From Roseibium hamelinense (lineage in GTDB: Bacteria; Pseudomonadota; Alphaproteobacteria; Rhizobiales; Stappiaceae): a stretch of DNA of 64,000 nucleotides. A program made the position numbers and the translations under genes. Below, in pieces: positions 17,143 to 25,069 of this stretch. The notes beneath the pieces were generated by a model. The model ran no database searches, had not been told where the DNA came from, and saw only the letters and a program-made list of their open reading frames with translations. The stretch lies in NCBI RefSeq assembly GCF_007830545.1, contig NZ_VLLF01000003.1, positions 1 through 64,000 on the forward strand, given 5' to 3'. The stretch's first letter is position 1, and every line of letters begins with the position of its first letter.

Positions 17143-17691
17143 CTAGAACCATCTGCTCAAGTGCCGTTTCAGCCAGACGGGCCGCCGCTGTCTGCCGATC
17201 AAGATGTTGTAGAGAAGTTCAAGATCGCGGTAGAGCTCCTTGCGTCCGGTGACGGAGCGAAGCTGAACGACGAAGGATTCGGCCTGTTCCCACTGGTGAA
17301 TGAGGCCATTTTCATACCAGCGCTTGAAAATGCTGAAGTTCAGCGCCCCGGTGTGGACGCCAATGGCCAGCAGTTCCAGGTGATTGAGTGTCCTGCGGAT
17401 TTGCTCTGACTGATTGCTCGCATGCTGGTGTGCCTCCGCATACTGGGCGATGTTGCCGGCCTTTGCGCAGGTGTTGAATGCCGCCTGCGCGTCCAGCAGC
17501 TCCTTGTCGGATTCAGCTGTGATAATCGTCTGGATGGTGAAGGTTTTCGTGGAGGCTGCACGGCTGACCGCAATGCCGATGAGCGTCACGATGATGGCCA
17601 CAACGGCAACGGCGGTGCTGATCACAATGGCTTCAATGGTTGTGCTGATCGGCAGGACGCCGAACACGCTCTCACCTTTGATCACAGACAT
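17143..17691 (-). CDS. DUF4760-like membrane protein
   Basis: 182-residue protein with one long hydrophobic helix near residues 17-45 (EAIVISTAVAVVAIIVTLIGIAV) and a cytoplasmic helical domain. The latter includes RRTLNHLELLAIGVHTGALN and FKRWYENGLIHQW, the arrangement I associate with DUF4760. The function of that family is unknown; members occur near phage and defence genes. ATG 17691 has GGGAG upstream and replaces a TTG one codon earlier. It is convergent with yjbQ and divergent from the 18153 gene. Confidence 0.62.
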   Translation of the reverse strand: MSVIKGESVFGVLPISTTIEAIVISTAVAVVAIIVTLIGIAVSRAASTKTFTIQTIITAESDKELLDAQAAFNTCAKAGNIAQYAEAHQHASNQSEQIRRTLNHLELLAIGVHTGALNFSIFKRWYENGLIHQWEQAESFVVQLRSVTGRKELYRDLELLYNILIGRQRRPVWLKRHLSRWF

Positions 17692-17710
17692 CAACCGCTC
17701 CCGAAACGCA

Positions 17711-17734
17711 TTAGGCCATCCTTGTCAGGATGGC
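17711..17734. other. Perfect hairpin in the leader of the DUF4760 gene
   Basis: A 9-bp inverted repeat, AGGCCATCC and GGATGGCCT, with a 6-base loop lies about 20 bp upstream of the DUF4760 start. It has no T-tract. It could be an operator or an RNA structure in the leader. Confidence 0.45.
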
Positions 17735-18152
17735 CTATATACAATTCTGGGTATCTGTATTCAATTTATATCGCGTTTTCACGCAAACGGGCGTATCCCC
17801 AGACCGCCCCAGCCTTCTTTCTTGATCATGTCAAGGTCTCCTGAAAATCGACACCGGCCTCATTATACCAGACCGCTTGAGTATGCCGGGTTGCCCGGGC
17901 CACAAGGCCAACCCGTTGGGCGTGTCAGGCCGCCGGACGACACAGTAGCCCGGCTCTGCTTGGCCCTGGTTAAGGCTATGCGGCGCCCGAGCTGCTTTCA
18001 AGACGGAATTTTACCGGGCTGCGGTCCAGCCAGCAGTCCGCGCAAAATGTGTCTTCACTTGCTTTCACCGGCAACTACAGCAGCGTCACACGCGCGCGGC
18101 TGCAAACGTCCTGCAAAAAGAACCCGTGTCTCTCTTTTTGGAAAGGTGTGTC
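17735..18152. other. Intergenic region between divergent genes
   Basis: Together with the hairpin at 17711 this fills about 460 bp between the DUF4760 gene and the 18153 gene. I see no supported gene in it. An AT-rich stretch at about 17735-17765 is a reasonable place for promoters. Confidence 0.5.
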
Positions 18153-18836
18153 ATGCCCGCTTTGAATTTCGTGCCCCAGGGCGGTTGGGGACTGTTGAAG
18201 ACCGGTGAGGAAAACGGCCTGTTCACCGATGGAATGACCACGTGTGCTCCGTTGATCATCTACAACAGCGACCCGACAACCCGCGTTGCGCTGATGCATT
18301 GCGATGCAGCCAGGGTGCGCCTGCCCAGCGTGTCGCAGGTGCTCAACTGGGTGTGTCAGGGCATTGCCACAAACTCCTACACTGTCCTTGGACTGAGCAA
18401 GGATCTCTACTGGCTGTTGACCTATGCCGGCGGGTACCGGGGATCTCTGGGCGGGTTTGTGTCCTTGCCGTCGGCGGGGTGGGTCGGCGCACGGATCAAT
18501 GAGGGCGCGTTTCAGCTTGTCCCGCAGGAAAACAACACGGATTATACCGAAAACAACCCGGTCACGAAGGACGGTGAGACCGGCGGCATCTCCTGGTACA
18601 GCGATGATTTTCCGGGGATCAGCAACGTGCTCCAGACGGCGTTTGATCAGGAGCTCTTAAAGCAAGGGTTGATCGAACAGGGGCTCGATCGGCAAACCTA
18701 TGCGGATGTGGTCAGCGATCAGGATTTGTCGGACCTTTCCAAGATCAGCACGGCCGTCACCACCACCGGAGACCAGTTCTATTCCGTGCGCGATGTTTTG
18801 GAAAATATCCAGCGGGACGAGCTGGATTTTGGGTGA
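18153..18836 (+). CDS. Uncharacterised protein with CheD/CNF-like Cys-His motif
   Basis: 227-residue protein of no recognised family. The N-terminal part reads GWGLLKTGEENG, then DGMTTCAPLIIYNSDP and VALMHCDAARVRLPS. Cys31 at the end of a short turn and His49, 18 residues later on the next strand, match the geometry of CheD (Cys and His 17 apart) and CNF1-type glutamine deamidases. The remaining 150 residues, with VPQENNTDYTENNPVTKDGE, look like an appended domain. GGAAAGG precedes ATG 18153; the frame also offers an upstream GTG at 18126. No signal peptide. A deamidase or transglutaminase-type activity is inferred from the motif only. Confidence 0.5.
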   Translation: MPALNFVPQGGWGLLKTGEENGLFTDGMTTCAPLIIYNSDPTTRVALMHCDAARVRLPSVSQVLNWVCQGIATNSYTVLGLSKDLYWLLTYAGGYRGSLGGFVSLPSAGWVGARINEGAFQLVPQENNTDYTENNPVTKDGETGGISWYSDDFPGISNVLQTAFDQELLKQGLIEQGLDRQTYADVVSDQDLSDLSKISTAVTTTGDQFYSVRDVLENIQRDELDFG

Positions 18837-18861
18837 TGGCGAAATTATTAGGAAAATATTC

Positions 18862-18890
18862 TTGACAGCGTGACGGTGATTTGCTAGGGT
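18862..18890 (+). promoter_or_regulatory. Sigma-70-type promoter
   Basis: TTGACA (18862-18867), 17-bp spacer, TAGGGT (18885-18890). The -35 element is consensus. It lies 25 bp past the stop of the preceding gene. Confidence 0.6.
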
Positions 18891-19097
18891 TTGGTCATGG
18901 TCGAAGAAGTGCGGCTGGCGCCGGGGTGTTTGCCCTTAGGGCCCAGTGACGCGCCCCGGCCCTTCATGACACAGCAGACGGACAGTACACGCAGCCGGCG
19001 CCGCGTGGATCCGCATGTGTATGCGCGGCCTGTGCAGGGCGTTCCGAACTTGGATGTGACGGAACGTCCGGAGCACTCAGTTGTGTTCCCAGACCGC

Positions 19098-19130
19098 TTT
19101 CTGGCGGTTTTCTGGCCGTTTTCTGGCGGT
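19098..19130. repeat. 11-bp x 3 tandem repeat upstream of the GTA cluster
   Basis: Three adjacent 11-bp units, TTTCTGGCGGT, TTTCTGGCCGT and TTTCTGGCGGT, differ at one base in the middle copy. A unit of one helical turn that is not a multiple of three points to protein-binding sites rather than coding sequence. Confidence 0.75.
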
Positions 19131-19220
19131 CTCCAGGCCGCTTTCGGGGCAGGCGCGGTTTTGCTGCCTTTGGCCCTGCTGTTGGATAAAGCCTGCCGGA
19201 GCGGGCGGTGGTGATGTGCA

Positions 19221-19244
19221 GACCGGCCCTGGCCGGTCTTTTTT
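19221..19244 (+). terminator. Intrinsic terminator before GTA gene 1
   Basis: 8-bp stem GACCGGCC/GGCCGGTC with a 2-base gap (loop opens to about 4-6 bases in RNA) followed by six T. It lies 22 bp upstream of the GTG start of the first GTA gene. Confidence 0.75.
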
Positions 19245-19265
19245 GTTTTCAGGCAAGAGGCTGCT

Positions 19266-19763
19266 GTGGACACTGAAAAATCGTCAGACGGGACGTCGTT
19301 CCTGAAGCCGAAAGCGCCGGGGCGCTTTTCCGGCAAGTGCCTTGCAGACGCGGTGAAGGCCGAGCGGGCCGAAGTAAAGGCCCGCAAGCGGGACGAAGGC
19401 CGCCTGAAAGCAGCGGCAAAGGCGGAAGCGGGACGGCCGCCGCCCGCCCCTGTCCGGGGCGGGGAGGAATGTCCCCCGTCCCGTGTGCAGATGGTGTCGC
19501 GTCTCTACCGGGCTTTCAGCGGCCAGATGGACCAGATGGAAGCGCGGCTGAAAAGCTTGGCTCTGGACCAGGCGGAGCTTGGCGACATCGACAAGACCGT
19601 GAAGGCGCTTGCCAGCCTGGCCCGCACGCTTGCCATGCTGATGGAGCTCGACCGCGAGGCGGCGGACAAGGAGGCCGACCAGAGTGACGACGATGACGCC
19701 GAAGCGCTCCGCCGAGACCTTGCGCAGCGCCTTGTTCGCCTGCGCGGACAAGGGCCAGCTTGA
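19266..19763 (+). CDS. GTA gene 1: small terminase-like protein
   Basis: 165-residue protein at the position of gene g1 in RcGTA-type clusters, directly upstream of and overlapping the large terminase. The N-terminal half is basic (AERAEVKARKRDEGRLKAAAKA), fitting DNA binding. The C-terminal half is helical (LYRAFSGQMDQMEARLKSLALD ... VKALASLARTLAMLMELDREAAD), fitting oligomerisation. GTG at 19266 has AAGAGG 5 bases upstream. Assignment rests on position and composition, not on a clear domain. Confidence 0.7.
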   Translation: MDTEKSSDGTSFLKPKAPGRFSGKCLADAVKAERAEVKARKRDEGRLKAAAKAEAGRPPPAPVRGGEECPPSRVQMVSRLYRAFSGQMDQMEARLKSLALDQAELGDIDKTVKALASLARTLAMLMELDREAADKEADQSDDDDAEALRRDLAQRLVRLRGQGPA

Positions 19764-21033
19764 GGCACTGCTGGCAGCGCTTTCGGCGCGCGAAATCAGT
19801 TTTTTGCTGCATGAATGGCCGCTGTTTGCCCATGACCATCAGCTGCCTCCGGACGGTGCATGGACCCTGTGGATGCTGATGGGCGGGCGCGGGGCGGGCA
19901 AGACGCGGGCCGGCGCCGAGTGGGTGCGGGCTTGCGCAACGGCGGCGGATGGCAGCGCTTCGAAGGCGGGCCGCATCGCGCTGATCGGTGAGACCTATGC
20001 GGATGTCCGCGAGGTCATGGTCGAGGGCGTGTCGGGCCTGCTTGCGATCCATCCCAAGGCGCAGCGGCCCAGCTGGTCGCCCACGCGGCGGCGGCTGGAA
20101 TGGCCCAATGGCGCGGTGGCGCAGGGGTTTTCCTCCGAAGATCCGGAGGCCCTGCGCGGTCCGCAATTCGATCTTGCCTGGTGCGATGAACTGGCGAAAT
20201 GGCGATATGCCGAGGAGACATTTGACATGCTGCAATTCGGACTGCGCCTTGGGCAAAAGCCCCGGCAACTGGTCACGACCACCCCTCGGCCCGTGCCGCT
20301 GATCAAGCGGCTTTTGGGTCAGCCCGGCACGGCGGTGACCCACGCCCCGACAAGGGCGAATGCCTACAATCTGGCACCCGGCTTTCTGGAGCGCATTGTT
20401 GCCCGCTATGCCGGAACCCGGCTCGGACGGCAGGAGCTGGACGGCGAATTGATCGAGGACCGGCCGGATGCGCTGTGGTCCCGCGAGGGGCTGGAGGCCT
20501 GCCGGGTCGATGGAGCGCCGGAGGCCCTGCGCCGCATCGTGATTGCGGTCGATCCACCGGCAAGCTCCGGTGCGAAGTCGGACGCGTGCGGCATCATCGC
20601 CGCCGGGCTCGGCGCGGACGGAAAGGCCTACATTCTGGCCGACCGCAGCCGCAGGCGGGCCAAACCGGCCGACTGGGCGGCGGTTGCGACCGGGTTGTGG
20701 CACGGGCTTTCAGCCGATTGCCTGATCGCCGAAGTGAACCAGGGCGGCGAGATGGTGGCCGATGTGATCGCCGGTGCCGACCCGTCCGTGCCGGTCAAGA
20801 TGGTGCGGGCGACACGCGGCAAGTTCTCCCGCGCCGAACCGGTCGCCATGCTGTACGATCAGGGCCGGATCCACCATGCCGGCCGTTTTCCCGAACTGGA
20901 GGACGAGATGGCGGATTTCGGGCCCAAGGGCCTCACCAACGGCCGCTCACCCGACCGGCTGGACGCGCTGGTGTGGGCGGTGTCGGACCTGATGCTGGGG
21001 CCACGGGCAGAGCCGCGTGTGCGCGGACTGTAA
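19684..21033 (+). CDS. GTA gene 2: large terminase (DNA packaging ATPase/nuclease)
   Basis: 449-residue terminase large subunit that packages host DNA into GTA heads. Walker A is MGGRGAGKTRAGAEW, the Walker B region FDLAWCDELAKW, and the nuclease domain starts at RRIVIAVDPPASS with acidic residues later in DCLIAEVNQGGEM. GTG 19684 is preceded by GGAGG 9 bases upstream; ATG at 19693 is an alternative. It overlaps gene 1 by 80 bp, so translation is probably coupled. The motifs are intact, so packaging is predicted to work. Confidence 0.95.
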   Translation: MTTMTPKRSAETLRSALFACADKGQLEALLAALSAREISFLLHEWPLFAHDHQLPPDGAWTLWMLMGGRGAGKTRAGAEWVRACATAADGSASKAGRIALIGETYADVREVMVEGVSGLLAIHPKAQRPSWSPTRRRLEWPNGAVAQGFSSEDPEALRGPQFDLAWCDELAKWRYAEETFDMLQFGLRLGQKPRQLVTTTPRPVPLIKRLLGQPGTAVTHAPTRANAYNLAPGFLERIVARYAGTRLGRQELDGELIEDRPDALWSREGLEACRVDGAPEALRRIVIAVDPPASSGAKSDACGIIAAGLGADGKAYILADRSRRRAKPADWAAVATGLWHGLSADCLIAEVNQGGEMVADVIAGADPSVPVKMVRATRGKFSRAEPVAMLYDQGRIHHAGRFPELEDEMADFGPKGLTNGRSPDRLDALVWAVSDLMLGPRAEPRVRGL

Positions 21034-21175
21034 GGCGGATCGAGGCGGCAGATGTGAAGGCGGTGGCGGGAGACCCAGCCGTGGCTGCTCGGCCACAGGT
21101 TGTCACAGCCGCGCCCGGTTGCAGGCGGCGGCTTGACTCAATTTCTCAAGAAAACCAGAAAACTCGCGAGGTTTC

Positions 21176-22414
21176 ATGCGGTTAGGAAAAGCCTTTGATG
21201 CAGTGTTTGCGCGCCGTGACTCTGCGGCAGAAGAGCACAAAGCCTCGCGTGTGGGGCCGCTTCTGGCGCTTCACGGCAAGGCGCAACCGGTGTGGAGCCC
21301 GCGCAATTATACTGCGCTGGCCCGCGAGGGCTTTGCCAAGAACCCGGTTGTCTACCGCGCCGTGCGCATGGTGTCGGAGGCAGCGGCCAGCGTGCAGCTG
21401 ACACTGTTCGACGGAGCGCAGGAACTTGCCACCCATCCGCTTTTGGAGCTGATCGCCCTGCCCAATCCGGAAGAAACCCAGGCCGACTTTCTGGAGCGGC
21501 TTTACGGTCATCTGTTGACGTCCGGAAACGCCTATCTGGAACAGGTCAGCCTGAATGGGGAGCCGCGCGAATTGCATGCGCTCCGGCCGGACCGGGTCAA
21601 GGTGGTGCCGGGACCAGAGGGCTGGCCGGAAGCCTTCGACTACACGGTTGGCGGGCGGTCGATACGTCTTTCGGCGCTGCCGGAGGAGGGGGGCGGAAAC
21701 GGCCCTGCACAAATGCGGCATCTGAAGCTGTTTCATCCGCTGAACGACCACTACGGCTTTGCCCCGATCGAAGCTGCGCAAATGAGCCTCGACATTCACA
21801 ACGCTGCGGGCAGCTGGAACAAGGCGCTGCTCGACAATGCCGCCCGGCCGTCCGGCGCGCTGATCTACGGGGCGGGCGATGCGGTCAATCTGTCGGGCGA
21901 CCAGTTCGACCGGCTGAAGGACGAGTTGGAGGCCGGGTATCAAGGCGCGCGCAATGCCGGCCGGCCGCTGTTGCTGGAAGGCGGGCTCGACTGGAAGCCA
22001 ATGGGCCTGACGCCGAAGGACATGGATTTCATCGAGGCCAAGAACCAGGCCGCGCGCGAGATCGCGCTGGCCTTTGGGGTTCCGCCGATGCTGCTCGCGA
22101 TCCCCGGCGACAACACCTATGCGAATTATCAGGAAGCCAACCGCGCGTTCTGGCGCAATGCGGTGCTGCCCCTGGTCCGGCGCGTCAGCGCCAGCCTGAC
22201 CGCCTGGCTTTCGCCCGCATACGGGCAGGCGCTGACACTGGAGCCGGACCTTGATGCGATCGAGGCGCTGGCGCCCGAACGCGAGGCGCTATGGCGCCGG
22301 GTCGGGGCGGCAAACTACCTTGACGACGACGAAAAGCGGGCCGCTGTCGGCTACGGCGCCCGGCAGGACGGGCACGCACAACCGCCCTTGGACAAGGACC
22401 CCGCCGATGACTGA
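21176..22414 (+). CDS. GTA gene 3: HK97-family portal protein
   Basis: 412-residue portal protein, the dodecameric DNA gate of the capsid vertex. Typical blocks include SGNAYLEQV, HALRPDRVKV, MRHLKLFHPLNDHYGFAPIEAAQMSLDIHNAAGSWNKALLDNAARPSG-type sequence (given here in part), and AFGVPPMLLAIPGDNTYANYQEANR near the C-terminus. Length fits the family. ATG 21176 has GAGG upstream. It follows a 142-bp gap after the terminase in which I see no gene. Confidence 0.95.
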   Translation: MRLGKAFDAVFARRDSAAEEHKASRVGPLLALHGKAQPVWSPRNYTALAREGFAKNPVVYRAVRMVSEAAASVQLTLFDGAQELATHPLLELIALPNPEETQADFLERLYGHLLTSGNAYLEQVSLNGEPRELHALRPDRVKVVPGPEGWPEAFDYTVGGRSIRLSALPEEGGGNGPAQMRHLKLFHPLNDHYGFAPIEAAQMSLDIHNAAGSWNKALLDNAARPSGALIYGAGDAVNLSGDQFDRLKDELEAGYQGARNAGRPLLLEGGLDWKPMGLTPKDMDFIEAKNQAAREIALAFGVPPMLLAIPGDNTYANYQEANRAFWRNAVLPLVRRVSASLTAWLSPAYGQALTLEPDLDAIEALAPEREALWRRVGAANYLDDDEKRAAVGYGARQDGHAQPPLDKDPADD

Positions 22415-22655
22415 GGATATTGCCCGCTCCGTCATCGAACGTGGCGATCTGGCTCATCTGGCGCTGTTCCTGTGGGCCGTCTGCGCATCGGTGCTGACCC
22501 TCGCGCTGGTACGTGAACTCAGCCATTCCAACCGCCGGTTTTCGGATTTTGTCGAGGAGATCGCCCGCTTGAATCGGCGTTTGAACGTCTTTCGTTCACA
22601 CTTGAGCAGTGATGGCCAAGTCTCTGATCCGACTCTGCAAAACCGCCGCTCTTAA
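22407..22655 (+). CDS. GTA gene 3.5-like small membrane protein
   Basis: 82-residue protein whose ATGA overlaps the portal stop codon, so it is translationally coupled. One transmembrane helix (LAHLALFLWAVCASVLTLALV, in part) is followed by a charged helical tail (FSDFVEEIARLNRRLN). RcGTA-type clusters have a small g3.5 gene at this position with unclear function. Confidence 0.75.
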   Translation: MTEDIARSVIERGDLAHLALFLWAVCASVLTLALVRELSHSNRRFSDFVEEIARLNRRLNVFRSHLSSDGQVSDPTLQNRRS

Positions 22656-22703
22656 AGTGGCCTAGGCACTTCAAACAATATTCTTCAGCAAGGATCTTTA
22701 AAA

Positions 22704-22877
22704 ATGCTCCGGACTTTTGACGGGCTGCGGCGGCATCTGCCGGTGTGGCTGCAACGGCGCGTGTTCAGCGCCTTGTCGGGCGCTCAGCACGATGCCCGGG
22801 AGAGGGACCCGTACCAGAACGTTTTCCGAGACTTTTCCCACGAGGTTGAAACCTTGCGCAAGCAGGCAAGCCGATGA
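22704..22877 (+). CDS. Small uncharacterised GTA cluster protein
   Basis: 57-residue reading frame, basic and helical (LRRHLPVWLQRRVFSAL ... DFSHEVETLRKQASR), with AAGGA about 9 bases before ATG 22704. Its TGA overlaps the ATGA start of the protease gene, the same coupling seen through the cluster. I know no homologue; coding is inferred from the ribosome site, coupling and codon choice. Confidence 0.6.
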   Translation: MLRTFDGLRRHLPVWLQRRVFSALSGAQHDARERDPYQNVFRDFSHEVETLRKQASR

Positions 22878-23401
22878 CAGGGCGCAGCGCTTTGCCGCCC
22901 CCTGGCCAGACCCAGGCCCGGGAGATGGCCCCGGAGATGGCCCGTGAGCCGGCATGGACGACCGCCTGGGTGCGCGGATATGCCAGCCTGTTCGGTCACC
23001 GTGATGGGGCCGGCGACATCGTGCGGCCGGGTGCGTTCGCACGCAGCCTTGCCCGCCAGACCCCGCTGCCCATGCTGTGGCAGCATGATCCGTGCGAACC
23101 GATCGGCATGTGGACCGGCCTGTGTGAAGACCGCAGGGGCTTGCAGGTTCTGGGGCGTTTGAACCTGGGTGTCGCCCGCGCCCGTGAGGCCGCGGTTCTG
23201 ATCGGCACGGGAGACCTGTCCGGCCTGTCGATCGGGTTCAAGGCCCGCAGAGCGCAGCGCGACCGCGCCGGACGGCAGCTGATTGACATCGACCTTTGGG
23301 AAATCTCGCTGGTCACCTTTCCGCAGGTGAACGGCGCACGGGCACAGCTTCTGGCCCCGCCTTCGGGCGGGCTGACGAACACTTCAAGGAGACCGGCATG
23401 A
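22874..23401 (+). CDS. GTA gene 4: HK97-family prohead protease
   Basis: 175-residue capsid maturation protease (peptidase U35-like). It shows VRGYASLFGHRDGAGDIVRPGAF, the catalytic His in MLWQHDPCEPIG, the catalytic Ser in LSGLSIGFKA, and LWEISLVTFPQ. It cleaves the capsid delta domain after assembly. Its stop overlaps the start of the capsid gene. Confidence 0.93.
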   Translation: MTGRSALPPPGQTQAREMAPEMAREPAWTTAWVRGYASLFGHRDGAGDIVRPGAFARSLARQTPLPMLWQHDPCEPIGMWTGLCEDRRGLQVLGRLNLGVARAREAAVLIGTGDLSGLSIGFKARRAQRDRAGRQLIDIDLWEISLVTFPQVNGARAQLLAPPSGGLTNTSRRPA

Positions 23402-24789
23402 CCACGGACCAGCAGAAAGACTTTGACAGCGTTGCGTTTCAAATCCCGGACTATCAGATACCAGAGGATCAGCGTCCAGGCGATCAGGGCCAGGCGTTTG
23501 AAACCAAAGCCGGTTTCCCGGCAGCAAGCGCCATGCCCGCAGCGGCACCAGCGCAGCCTGCTCAACAAACGGGGGACGGTGCGGAAGTCGCGCGCAGTTT
23601 CGATGCGTTTTTTCAGGCGTTCGAGGCCTATCGTGCGGTCAATGATGCCCGCCTTGCGGAAATCGAAAGCCGCGGAAGTGCCGATGTCGTCACCCTGGAC
23701 AAGCTTGACCGGCTCGACCATGCGCTGGACGCGACCCAGCGGCGGCTTGATGAACTGACGCTCAAAAGCCGGCGCCCGGCGCAGGCCGGTCAATCCCGGC
23801 CCGGCGGCACGCCGCGGGACCTCGAGCGCAAGGCCGCATTCGAGACCTATTTGCGCTCGGGCCGCGAGCACCAGCTGGAGCGGCTGGAACTGAAGGACAT
23901 GTCGGCAGGTTCCGGGCCGGATGGCGGCCATCTGGTGCCCGATCACACGGAAACCGAAATCCTGCGCCGCTTGTCCCTGGCTTCGCCGATCCGCGCGATA
24001 GCGGGAAACCGGCAGGTCTCTTCCACGGCCTACAAAAAGCCCTATGCCCGCACAGGCCCGGCCACCGGCTGGGTCGGAGAGGCGGCCGCCCGGCCGAAAA
24101 CCGGCGCACCAACGCTCGAGGAACTGACATTTCCGGTGATGGAACTTTACGCCATGCCGGCCGCAACAGCGACGCTGCTGGATGATGCGGCCGTCGATAT
24201 GGACCAATGGCTGGCCGAGGAGGTGGAAACCGCCTTTGCCGAACAGGAAGGGGCTGCGTTCATCAACGGTGACGGGGTCAACAAACCGACCGGGTTCCTG
24301 TCCGTGCCGCAGGTGCCCGAAGCAAGCTGGGCCTGGGGATCTCTCGGCAAGCTGAAGACGGGGGCGAATGGCGCATTCAAAAGCGCGGATCCGGCCGACT
24401 GCCTGATCGATCTGATTTACAGCCTGAAAAGCGGCTACCGGCAGAACGCACGCTTTGTCATGAACCGGCGCACGCAAGGCGCCGTGCGCAAGCTGAAGGA
24501 CGGTGACGGCAATTATCTCTGGCAACCACCGGCGGGGGCAGGCGCGTCCGCGACCTTTTTCAACTTTCCGATCACCGAAGCTGAGGACATGCCCGACATT
24601 ACCGCCGGGGCCATGGCGATGGCCTTTGGCGACTTCAGGCGCGGATATTTGATTGTTGACCGGATGGGCGTCCGAATCCTGCGCGATCCCTATTCGTCAA
24701 AGCCGTATGTGCTGTTCTACACCACCAAACGCGTTGGCGGCGGGGTGCAGGATTTTGACGCGATCAAGCTTCTGGAGTTTTCCGCATAG
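23398..24789 (+). CDS. GTA gene 5: HK97-family major capsid protein
   Basis: 463-residue major capsid precursor. Residues 1 to about 135 form a coiled, Gln/Ala/Pro-rich delta (scaffold) region. The HK97 fold follows, with GGHLVPDHTETEIL, RPKTGAPTLEELTFPVMELYA-type sequence in part, EQEGAAFINGDGVNKPTGF, and a C-terminal YSSKPYVLFYTTKRVGGGVQ in part. ATG 23398 has AAGGAGA upstream; the longer frame to 23296 overlaps the protease and is not used. Confidence 0.95.
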   Translation: MTTDQQKDFDSVAFQIPDYQIPEDQRPGDQGQAFETKAGFPAASAMPAAAPAQPAQQTGDGAEVARSFDAFFQAFEAYRAVNDARLAEIESRGSADVVTLDKLDRLDHALDATQRRLDELTLKSRRPAQAGQSRPGGTPRDLERKAAFETYLRSGREHQLERLELKDMSAGSGPDGGHLVPDHTETEILRRLSLASPIRAIAGNRQVSSTAYKKPYARTGPATGWVGEAAARPKTGAPTLEELTFPVMELYAMPAATATLLDDAAVDMDQWLAEEVETAFAEQEGAAFINGDGVNKPTGFLSVPQVPEASWAWGSLGKLKTGANGAFKSADPADCLIDLIYSLKSGYRQNARFVMNRRTQGAVRKLKDGDGNYLWQPPAGAGASATFFNFPITEAEDMPDITAGAMAMAFGDFRRGYLIVDRMGVRILRDPYSSKPYVLFYTTKRVGGGVQDFDAIKLLEFSA

Positions 24790-25069
24790 GTAACGGGTTT
24801 TGGGAACAGGCGGGTGTCCGCGGTCCGGCCTGCCTGTTCCGACGGGGACAATACGCGCGGTGAGCGGAGCTGTGGGTCCGCACCGGCGCTGCCACCCCAC
24901 GCCGCCCCCCCCACGCCCGGAACTCCAACGCCCGGAACTCCAACGCCTGAAACCCCACGCCGGCCCTCACTTCTGGCACACCAGCAACTTTCCATCCTCC
25001 CCAACTGGCGCCGGATCTCTTCGTGGATCCGGCGCTTCTTTTTGGGGCAACAGCGGAGCTGAAACTCTC
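24790..25069. other. Intergenic region after the capsid gene
   Basis: 280 bp without a gene. It contains a degenerate 15-bp tandem repeat (about 24910-24955, unit AACGCCCGGAACTCC) and, near its end, the terminator at 25008. Confidence 0.65.
25008..25043 (+). terminator. Intrinsic terminator/attenuator between capsid and connector genes
   Basis: 10-bp perfect stem (25008-25017 with 25026-25035), 8-base loop, then TTCTTTTT. It lies inside the GTA operon, 27 bp before the next gene, and probably lowers expression of the connector and tail genes relative to capsid. Confidence 0.75.

Larger units (their letters stand above)
18837..19265. other. Promoter-terminator unit ahead of the gene transfer agent cluster
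   Basis: About 430 bp bounded by a sigma-70-like promoter (18862-18890) and an intrinsic terminator (19221-19244). The predicted transcript is about 350 nt. A weak frame of 107 codons (18891-19214) fits between them but has no ribosome binding site and contains an 11-bp tandem repeat that shifts frame with each copy. A non-coding RNA or leader is as likely as a protein. I could not match it to tmRNA, RNase P RNA or 6S RNA. Confidence 0.5.

Noticed and set aside
18884-19387. Minus-strand frame ahead of the GTA cluster
   Set aside because: Runs through a terminator and the 5' end of gene 1; no family resemblance.
19516-20703. 395-codon minus-strand frame opposite the large terminase
   Set aside because: Shadow of a gene with intact Walker and nuclease motifs.
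22996-24525. 509-codon minus-strand frame opposite protease and capsid
   Set aside because: Antisense to two well-supported structural genes.
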